A DNA stretch of 64,000 nucleotides. Origin: Ligustrum vulgare. Its lineage: Eukaryota; Streptophyta; Magnoliopsida; Lamiales; Oleaceae. The DNA lies in the NCBI GenBank assembly GCA_963555705.1, contig OY743179.1, positions 19,104,692 through 19,168,691 of the forward strand, in the 5' to 3' direction. The position numbers were made by a program, and so were the translations under genes. This document shows positions 46,471 through 54,753 of the stretch, one piece after another. Positions within the stretch are counted from its first letter, which is position 1, and each line of letters starts with the position of its first letter. The notes beneath the pieces were generated by a model. The model saw only the letters and a list, made by a program, of their open reading frames with translations. It did not search any database and was not told the origin of the DNA.

Positions 46471-47621
46471 TTTTGAACTTTGATTTTAACATTTGAAATT
46501 ATTGCAGAATGGAGTATGCTATTGGTCTTGAACTGAGAGGGCTTCCTGCTAAAGTTTCCCAGTACAGGGAAATAGAATTCGACGAAGTTCTAAAGACTCT
46601 TGATGAGTATCATCAAGATATCTTGAAGCGATCATTCCTATGGCGATTCAAGGAATTGACCAAGATGCAATTTGCGGCTCAGATTATAGATTCTCTGGTA
46701 CTTCGACTTCTGAAGTCAGTAGACGGTGATGCATATAGTTTTTGCTTCGGGGATGACAAGATAGTCACATTCTCGAGGTTTGAGTTTTCCCTCATCACGG
46801 GATTAAAGTGTGATCGCGAAACGAAAAAAACTCCACAATTACGTTCAAAAAAATCGAGGCTTCATCTGAAATACTTTGAAGAACAAAGGGTCATTCACAG
46901 GGAGGTGCTCTGGAATACTATAAAGACTTGTCCCGATATGTTGGACAGATTGAAATTATGCATGGTCTATATTCTTGAGAGCTTCGTGAAGGGCAAGCAA
47001 GCAAAGAATGGTATCGACTTATATGGTTTGAAACTTGTTGATGATATTGAAGCCTTCAACAACTATCCATGGGGGTCTATAATTTATGTCGATACCGTTA
47101 ACATATTTAAGAAAATTCATTCGATGCCCAAGGTGAATAAGGGCCCCCGGAAGTATGATGCGTACGGCTTCCCTTTTGCTCTGCAGGTAATAATTTTAAA
47201 CTTTTCATTTTGAATTAGGTTATTATGTTTTTCATCGTCATAATAATTGTAAGTTTCACAGATATGGGTATATGAGGTAATTCCCGCCTTAGGTGACAGG
47301 TGGGCAGTTAAGACGGGGACGCGATTTCCTCGGATGTTAAATTGTATAGCAACGGAGGCGCCAACTTCTAAGAAGCTTTCGGCTATCCTCGATGATCCTG
47401 ACGTGAGCGTTTATAAATTATTATTAAAGTAATATAATATTTGACACATGATTTATAAATTGTTTGAATGTTAATATATTAGCTCGAAGTCCTTCATGCG
47501 TTGACGGCTTCGACCGTAGAGGAGGAGCAGGACTACATGCGTGGACTGGTATGTAATGTAATTTTAGATTGTTATTTACCTTTTGGGTTAAATAATTAAT
47601 CTTCACTTTTGTTATATCTAG

Positions 47622-48568
47622 GATCAACGCAGTCCAGTACGAGACATGTCCCCGCCGCTCATGAGATCTCATTCACCGAGGGCATCTCGCGGACCTCTAC
47701 GCTCCTCCACTCCTCCGGTATGTTCATGGATTCAATAAGCTATAATATTTTACTGGGGGTTAGTTTATTTCCTATTATATTATTTGGAGTTTATAATTTG
47801 AATTTGATATGTTTTTGAGTTGAGAATTATTTTTGGAGTAGTCAGTGATATGGGAGTATTATTGAGTTGTGGTTGGTGTTTTGAATTGTCGTGGTTGAGT
47901 GGTTGAATGTTTTTGCTTTATTATGACATTTTGATGTCCCTTTATAGGGTGGCTAAGTCCAATTTTAAGGGGAGACTCTGTCGAAAATTTTGTAGAATCT
48001 TAAATAAACATTATTCGACATTTAATTTCCACTTTTGTTATATCTAGGATCAACGCAGTCCAATACGAGACATGTCCTCGCCGCTCATGAGATCTCATTC
48101 ACCGGGGGCATCTCGCGGACCTCTACGCTCCTCCACTCCTCCGGTATGTTCATGGATTCAATAAGCTATAATATTTCACTGGGGGTTAGTTTATTTCCTA
48201 TTATATTATTTGGAGTTTATAATTTGAACTTGATATGTTTTTGAGTTGAGAATTATTTTTGGAGTAGTCAGTGATATGGGAGTATTATTGAGTTGTGGTT
48301 GGTGTTTTGAATTGTCGTGGTTGAGTGGTTGAATGTTTTTGCTTTATTATGACATTTTGATGTCCTTTATAGGGTGGCTAAGTCCAATTTTAAGGGGAGA
48401 CTCTGTCGAAAATTTTGTAGAATCTTAAATAAACATTATTCGACATTTAATTTCCACTTTCGTTATATCTAGGATCAAAGCAGTCCAATACGAGACATGT
48501 CCCCGCCGCTCATGAGATCTCATTCACCGGGGGCATCTCGCGGACCTTTACGCACCCCCACTCCCCCG
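47622..48568 (+). repeat. Threefold tandem copy of a 96-base exon plus intron
   Basis: Exons 47622-47717, 48048-48143 and 48473-48568 (each DQRSPVRDMSPPLMRSHSPR-like, 32 codons) repeat with their introns at 425-426 base spacing. The first two units are nearly identical; the third shares the upstream intron but has a different downstream one. Each exon is a multiple of three, so the frame stays open with any copy number. Confidence 0.95.
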
Positions 48569-48754
48569 GTATGTTAATAGATTCAGTTTTCAATAAACAA
48601 TAGTATTTTAATGATCACATTTACATGTTATAATATTTGAGTTAAATAATCAATTGTCATTTTTGTTTTCAGCGCCCAGTACCTCACTTTGATGATTTGT
48701 TTGAGCGTCTGGTGGGGGTCATTCGTGATGAGATGCATGCCCTTGGGGACGAGC

Positions 48755-49440
48755 TCCGAGGTAAGGTCGACGTCCTCGAAGTGAAGGTCGACGCCCTAGG
48801 AGGTAAGGTCGACGCCATCGGAGGTAAGGTCGACGCCCTCGAAGTGAAGGTCGACGCCCTAGGAGGTAAGGTCGACGCCCTCGAAGTGAAGGTCGACGCC
48901 CTTAGGGATGAGCTCCGAGATGGGCATGGAGCCTCATATATGATGCCAGAGCATGATGAGATGGATGATATGATAGCTCGGATGACGGAGCAAGATTTCT
49001 ACGGGGTGCCTCGGGTGTCGGAGGAGGAGGTGACTCGGGGGGCGGAGGAGGTGGTGCCTCGAGAGCTGGAGGAGGAGGTGACTCAGGGGGTGAAGGAGGT
49101 GGTGCCTCGAGATCCGGAGGAGGAGGTGACTCGGGGGACGGAGGAGGTGGTGCCTCGGGGGGTGGAGGAGGTGGTGCCTCGGGGGGCGGAGGAGGTGGTG
49201 CCTCGAGATCCGGAGGAGGAGGTGACTCGGGGGACGGAGGAGGAGGTGACTCGGGGGGCGGAGGAGGTGGTGCCTCGGGGGGCGGAGGAGGTGGTGCCTC
49301 GGGGGGCGGAGGAGGTGTTTCCTCGTGGGGTGGAGGAGGAGGTGACTCGGGGGGCGGAGGAGGTGGTGCCTCGGGGGGTGGAGGAGGTGTTGCCTCGGGG
49401 GCCGGAGGTGGTGGTGCCTCGGGTGCCGGAGGAGGAGTCG
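48755..49440 (+). repeat. In-frame 21- and 24-base coding repeats
   Basis: 48755-48910 encodes seven heptads of KVDALGG / KVDALEV type, a regular coiled-coil pattern. 49010-49435 encodes about fifteen octads of GAEEVVPR / DPEEEVTR type, acidic and proline-containing. The opposite strand is open too (S/T/R-rich), which is a by-product. Confidence 0.92.
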
Positions 49441-50804
49441 ACTGAGGTGGATATGGTCGAGAAGAGGGGACGGAAACGTACTGTCGAGGTGAAGGACAAG
49501 ATTATAAGTAAGAGGACAAGACAACCCTCACAGCATGTTCTTTCTCCCTTCACGACCGAGGCGAAGAAGAGGACATTCGTGGACGGCACTTATGTCAACT
49601 TATTCCGCGAAGTCGATCCGGCGAAGCAAAAGGTGTTTGATATGTGGTACTCTCAACTTAAGTCGAAGTAAGTTTGTTCTCTACTTGTTTATTTATTTTT
49701 TAACTGTAAAAATGATTATATATGAATCTCTAATTATTTATTCATTCAGGTTTCGCTTCGCTATTGGGAAGACAACAATATCGGATGCCAAAGATTGGTT
49801 CGCAATAGTCCTCAGAAGCGGAGCTTGGCTTGCCGACGATGTGAGTGCATAATCGTAATTATGTGAACTCACTATATTATTTGTTGATTAAATAATATTT
49901 AATTCGCTTATATTTTATGTTGTAGCATGTTGATCTTGCAATGGAGTTGCTGCGCGATCGGGCTAGTAGGTACCCGAAATCGTTCGGCTTTCCCCGGCGA
50001 GTGATCTTGTGTTGCGGTTTTAAAAATGCTGTCGACATTGAGTACTCAATGTTCGAAACCAACCCTACCTCGTACGTGTTGCCAGATTACATGTTGGACT
50101 ACGTGGTAGGGGTAGAGCCCGTGTGTGGCCAGTCGTGGACGGGTTGTACACACATCTATATTCCGGTGATCGGGAACTCGCACATCATTGCTGTTGAGGT
50201 CGTGTTCGCCGAATCGAAAATGTATGTGTACGACTCCGAACATGGTTGTTTCACAGAGACCCAGCTCTAAGAAACTCTGATGCCCTTGGCATTCATTGTT
50301 CCTCTAATGGCTAAGCGTGCTGGAATTCATGTCGATGATGTACTAGCCATTGAGAGGATCAAGGGGATTTCCAAACAAGGTGTCAGGTAAATTTTCTTAC
50401 ACTCGTATTCTAGTATTTAATTAAATTCTTAACTATATTCATTTATTTCACTAAAGTTTTTTTTTTTAACTTACAGTGGAGATTGCGGGATTTTTGCAAT
50501 AAAATATATTGAGTTCTTGAGCATCGGACGAGATGTCAAGATGATCAATCAAGAACATATACAGAAGTGGAGAATAAAGTTGGCTACTGATTTATTTAAC
50601 TACAATTGTGATCCATAAGATTTAGAAATGTAAAAATATAGTTTTTATATGTAATTGTGTATATATATTTATTTGTCAATTTTTTTATTACCGTCAATTT
50701 ATTTATTATAGTTTTTATTTGTCAGTTTCTTTAGTTGAATAAATTGCCTCACAAGTATAGATAACAATATATTTTTTGGAACGAAATATATATATATATA
50801 TATA

Positions 50805-51078
50805 AAACTATACCCTAAACCCCAAACCCCTAACCCCAAAATAGAAAAATATACCCTAATAGAAAACTATACCCTAAACCCCTAACCCTAAAATAGAAAA
50901 CTATACCCTAAACCCCTAACCCCAAAATAGAAAACTATACCCTAAACCCCTAACCATAAACCCCAAAATAGAAAACTATACCCTAAACCCCTAACCCCAA
51001 AATAGAAAACTATACCCTAAACCCCAAATTAGAAAACTATACCCTAAACCCCAAAATAGAAAACTATACCCTAAGATA
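50805..51078. repeat. Telomere-like CCCTAAACCCC minisatellite
   Basis: About eight units of AAAACTATACCCTAAACCCC, with CTAACCCC and AAAATAGA, repeat with a 32-45 base period. The core resembles the plant telomere word CCCTAAA but the units are longer and mixed. It lies exactly between the 3' ends of the two convergent MULE genes. Confidence 0.9.
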
Positions 51079-51130
51079 ATTTATCATCAACAACACTACA
51101 ATTACAGTAAAAGTTTTAATAGTGATAAAA

Positions 51131-53458
51131 TTAATTATTCAAGGGAATCTGACTAGTACAAGTTTGGCGAGTATGACCGACTGCGCCGCACCTGCCGCAC
51201 TTTCGCGGTCTGGGAAACTCTCCAGTAGATGGTATTCTAGACGTACGTACACGTCCAGGAGTACGTCTTCGGACATTCGGCGGCAGTAAATTATCAAGCG
51301 GGAGCAAGTGTTCGGGAAGTTCCCACTCACCCTCATTTGGTAGAGGAAATATAGTTTCAGCATATGCTTCTCTCCAAAAAGCAGTCGTATAGTACTCAGT
51401 TGATAATGACTGTGGTGAAAAGCCCCTATGTCTAGCAACTGCAACTGCATGAGCGCATGGAAAGCGCTCAAGTTGAAACTGTTTACACGTGCACGTGTTC
51501 TCATTCAAGTCCACAACATACCCAACATTACGTCCGCATACAACATTGAATCTAAACTGATCCAGTGGCTCCACGCCCAACCTTCTAGCCAGGTCTAATG
51601 TCTTGAAGAGTTTGGTTTCCATGGCAGGGGTGAGATAAGATGTGCATGCTTGAGATTCCTCGCGTCTATCGTGAAACCAAACCTGTAACTTGTCCCTAAT
51701 GTTCTCAATCATTGCCAGAATTGGTAACTCTCGATCCTTCTTAAATAATGCATTCAAAGACTCCACATTATTTGACGTCATCATATTGTATCGACGTCCT
51801 GGAAATTGACACCGTGCCCAATGTTGAGTCCCCAATTTATCTATTAAGTACTCCGAGGCTTTCTCACTCTTGTTATTTATTTCAATCATGAACTTATTAT
51901 AATCTTCAAAAGTGTAAGCCTCTGCCGCTCTCTTAAACAAGGCAACGATCCCAGTACCACGGTACGTCGTCTTCAAATTTCCTTGTATATGGTACATGCA
52001 ATAACCGTGGTGTGCCTCGGGAAAAACTTCAGCTATACCATTTATGATAGAATTTCCGCGATCAGTTATAAAAGCAAGCTCATGGACATCTCCAATTACT
52101 TCCCTCAACTTTGAGAAAAACCAATTCATCGCTAGATCATTTTCGCTATCCACTATGCCGAACGCAAGAGGGTATATTTGAATGTTGGCATCTTGACATG
52201 TAGCAATAATTAACTTCCCTTCATATCTAGCTTTCAATGTTGTACCATCTACTAGAATTAGAGGTCGCATCGATCTTCTAAATCCATTTATACATTGTCC
52301 AAGAGCCATGAAAAAATACTTGAAGCGATTGTTATCGTCAGCCTCAATAAAGAATGTCGAACCAGGATTAGTTCTCGACATGTTATGACAATACCTGGCT
52401 AATTTCGCATAACTTTCCTCGGGTGAACCCATTAAATCCTCTAACGCACATTCTCTAGCCTTCCAGGCCTTCTGGTAGCTCATGGTCACCCCAAAATCTC
52501 TCTGCACATCGTTAATGATGTCTCTGGGTCTGTAAATAATCCTTGGGTCATCAAACTTATGCATTATCTGTCGTCCTATAAACCATGAACGAGCTTGTCT
52601 GTGATCATTTCGACGAATGCCCACTTGACAAGTATGCTCTCGTGTATACTTTCGAACTACGAAGAATTGATTTGTGTCCATCCTCGTTGCTCGCAGACGC
52701 CAACTACAATTATCATCTACACAGACAATTGTGTAGGTACTCCTGTCTGACTTCTTCACTTTAAACTCGAAATTGTGCTTAAGTGCAATACTGTGCACCG
52801 CTTCTTGGAGATCTTGCTTGGTATTAAATAATTGCTGGACTTCCAAATCTTCATCATCTGGAACCACACGTGAAGAATTAGTCGATCGTGAACTTGGCCC
52901 AGCCTGTGAGTTCTCGAAGTGCTCATGTTGACGTCTGGATAAATTAATCAGATCATTGTTTGTAAATGGAATGTCCTCCTGATTGTCTCCGACTACATCG
53001 TAACCTCTATGGGTGATAAGAGGAACTGTGTCAGGGATAACATCATCATCCTCACGAACTATTTCTAACGTGTCCCAAATATCATTCACATTCTGATCCC
53101 CACCATCGAATTCTTCATTCTGATTATCGGGGGTATCCTTTCGTACTAAAGTTACACAGAGAGGAATAGTTTCCTTTTTATTCGCCTCAATTAACCACGT
53201 AATTTGCACATCAGAAGTAACAAATAAGGGTGGCAATGCAACAGTAGAATTAGAGTTATATAGAAATCCAAATTTCATATCATATTCAGATGGATTAACT
53301 TCGAGTTGATCTTGTAGTTTGCTGTACATGTCTGTAAATGACATACCTGGAGTTAACAAAATTACAGAAATGTTTTGATCACTTGTATATTTCCATGACC
53401 ATCGTAGATTTTCATCAACCACGAATTCACCAAAATAAGAAACTGGTATGAAAGCCAT
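51131..53458 (-). CDS. MuDRA-type MULE transposase, 775 aa, uninterrupted
   Basis: This is a single open exon. Domains in order: PB1-like N-terminus (1-110), an acidic linker, and a MuDR-type DNA-binding domain (about 205-295, with CVDDNCSWRLRA and HTC). The MULE catalytic domain follows, with LILVDGTTLK (Asp 404), LAFITDRG (Asp 466) and the HGYCMYH motif (487-490), and a likely third acid Glu 566 in NNVESLN. Next come a SWIM zinc finger CTCKQFQLERFPCAHA (656-670) and a C-terminal CCHC knuckle CGRCGAVGHTRQTC (754-767). Every hallmark of an active family member is present with no stop or frameshift. It reads away from the right inverted arm, which should supply the promoter. It should act in the nucleus on the element ends. 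Confidence 0.95.
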   Translation of the reverse strand: MAFIPVSYFGEFVVDENLRWSWKYTSDQNISVILLTPGMSFTDMYSKLQDQLEVNPSEYDMKFGFLYNSNSTVALPPLFVTSDVQITWLIEANKKETIPLCVTLVRKDTPDNQNEEFDGGDQNVNDIWDTLEIVREDDDVIPDTVPLITHRGYDVVGDNQEDIPFTNNDLINLSRRQHEHFENSQAGPSSRSTNSSRVVPDDEDLEVQQLFNTKQDLQEAVHSIALKHNFEFKVKKSDRSTYTIVCVDDNCSWRLRATRMDTNQFFVVRKYTREHTCQVGIRRNDHRQARSWFIGRQIMHKFDDPRIIYRPRDIINDVQRDFGVTMSYQKAWKARECALEDLMGSPEESYAKLARYCHNMSRTNPGSTFFIEADDNNRFKYFFMALGQCINGFRRSMRPLILVDGTTLKARYEGKLIIATCQDANIQIYPLAFGIVDSENDLAMNWFFSKLREVIGDVHELAFITDRGNSIINGIAEVFPEAHHGYCMYHIQGNLKTTYRGTGIVALFKRAAEAYTFEDYNKFMIEINNKSEKASEYLIDKLGTQHWARCQFPGRRYNMMTSNNVESLNALFKKDRELPILAMIENIRDKLQVWFHDRREESQACTSYLTPAMETKLFKTLDLARRLGVEPLDQFRFNVVCGRNVGYVVDLNENTCTCKQFQLERFPCAHAVAVARHRGFSPQSLSTEYYTTAFWREAYAETIFPLPNEGEWELPEHLLPLDNLLPPNVRRRTPGRVRTSRIPSTGEFPRPRKCGRCGAVGHTRQTCTSQIPLNN

Positions 53459-53547
53459 ATCTGCATTAATTAAAAATAATAAAATTTCAAAACAACAATT
53501 TAGGGAAATCAGAGTAACTGATAAAAATAATTGTAAAAAAAATAGTT

Positions 53548-54055
53548 GTCGGGCCGGAGCCTCGGTCCGGCCGGACCATGCTTCCGCAATATTTAATCAT
53601 TCTACATTGTAGACTACCGCACGTAAATAAACAAGTAGAAAAATTAAACATTATTTAATTATTATAATTATATTTATTTTGATATTATTAATAAATTTGT
53701 TATTTGCATTATGAAATTATAATTACATATCTTATTTCTAATTATTAATTCATTTTTATTAAGAAATTATGAAATTATAATTACATATCTTATTTGTAAT
53801 TATTATTAATACATTATGACATTATTTAGTAATGAAATCATTTTTGTAACATATGATAAATAATATTAAGAATAAAAAAATTATTTAGAATTTTATAATT
53901 TATTTATAATATAAAAAAATAAAAATAAAAAATTTTGCCGGAAGTCCGGCCGGACCTTAGTAGAAAGGTCCGGCCGGACCTTTATAGAAAGGTCCGGCCG
54001 GACCAATTAAGGTCCGGCCGGACCTTTCTACTAAGGTCCGGCCGGACTTATTGCA
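53548..54055. repeat. Right-arm GGCCGGACC minisatellite and AT-rich core
   Basis: 53548-53580 has GGGCCGGAGCCTCGGTCCGG; 53935-54050 has six alternating GGTCCGGCCGGACC units of the same kind as 45135-45462. The AT-rich sequence between corresponds inverted to 45885-46470. Confidence 0.9.
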
Positions 54056-54534
54056 GTTCCTTTTTCCGCTCTTATGTTCAATTTTTTCGATTTTGCTATT
54101 AAACTGATAAAAATCACACTTCACCATATTAATTTTAATTGTTACTACATAATTATAGATCTATAATTATTATTAACTAAAAAATTAACAAATAGATCTA
54201 TTGAATAAGTTTAACACAACAAGAACAAAATTAAATACAATATAATAAATATTGCTAAATCAACTTACCGAAAAGAAGTAGCGAATGAAATCTTTTAGTT
54301 GAGTTTTGTATATTTTTTGCGGATTTTTTTTAGCACAAACAGAAAAAAATGAGAGAATAAATTATTATTTTCGTTTCAATATAAATATGAGATAAATGAA
54401 GTGTATAAGAGAAATATGGTTATTAAGGGTATACAGGTCATTTTAAAGAAAAATGGATATTGTGGTTAGTTTTTGAAACGTTAGGGTATTTTGACTTAGT
54501 CATTGTTTGACTTGGGTATTTTTAAAATTCTCCC
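53580..54534 (-). repeat. Right terminal inverted arm of the MULE
   Basis: The inner edge CCGCAATATTTAATCATTC pairs with the left arm's inner edge near 46450. The arm starts 120 bases upstream of the transposase ATG. The outermost 450 bases align only in part with the left arm, with insertions in one or the other. Confidence 0.85.
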
Positions 54535-54753
54535 ATTAAGATGCATATACGACTTTAATTGGGAATTGGATGGAACAGGACAGGAGAAATATCGCTGTCC
54601 CGGATATGGGGTCTCTGCATCCATTTATACTTTCTTCCTACCCAGAAACTTCGCAAAAAATATATTTGTAAAATGGTAAAAATGCATATTACGAATGGAA
54701 AGAGACGGTAGAAATGAATTAAATTTGTATTTCAGTTGAGCTCAGGAGAATTT
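54535..54753 (+). promoter_or_regulatory. 5' UTR/promoter half of the PPR gene (right of MULE)
   Basis: This runs from the right target duplication to the PPR ATG. It is the other half of the former shared intergenic region (see 44526-44757). A pyrimidine-rich ..TTTCAG at 54725-54735 could be an intron acceptor, so the transcript may start inside the MULE or upstream. Confidence 0.45.

Larger units (their letters stand above)
46509..50618 (+). pseudogene. DUF1985-Ulp1-like (C48) protease gene of the MULE, one nonsense codon
   Basis: Ten exons join in frame: 46509-47186, 47262-47402, 47483-47548, 47622-47717, 48048-48143, 48473-48568, 48673-49667, 49750-49840, 49926-50386 and 50477-50618. Exon 1 carries DUF1985 (SRFEFSLITGLKC; later DDIEAFNNYPWGSIIY). 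The long exon 7 carries heptad and octad repeats. The C-terminal part is a Ulp1-like protease with NSHIIAVEVVF (His), MYVYDSEHG (Asp) and SGDCGIFAIKYIEFL (Cys). A single TAA at 50268-50270, in TETQL*ETLMPLA, removes the catalytic Cys; otherwise every exon and splice site is intact. The family cleaves SUMO-like conjugates; the role in MULE biology is not settled. A 5' UTR intron probably ends at 46507. Confidence 0.85.
44758..54534. mobile_element. Large MULE with transposase and Ulp1-like genes
   Basis: It is bounded by a perfect direct duplication ATTAAGATG, plus a shared C (44749-44757 and 54535-54543). Left end CGAGGAATTAG, inverted right end GGGAGAATTTT. Long inverted arms (about 1.7 kb left, 0.95 kb right) contain GGTCCGGCCGGACC minisatellites and matching AT-rich blocks. 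Inside are two convergent genes: a DUF1985-Ulp1-like gene (46509-50618, +) and an open MuDRA-type transposase (51131-53458, -). They are separated by a telomere-like minisatellite. Arrangement and promoter position recall maize MuDR, and Ulp1-like genes are known in Kaonashi-type plant MULEs. It may be transposition-competent if expressed. Confidence 0.93.

Noticed and set aside
48934..49589. Minus-strand frames of 168-196 codons rich in H/L/R or S/T/R
   Set aside because: Antisense of the in-frame octad repeat exon, whose sense strand continues correctly through splice sites to the protease domain.
50805..51078. A chromosome end or true interstitial telomere
   Set aside because: The repeat period is 32-45 bases with mixed words, and it lies between two transposon genes with unique sequence on both sides.
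54736..54753. PPR protein start at 54736
   Set aside because: The codon there is TTG. The first ATG in frame is 54754.
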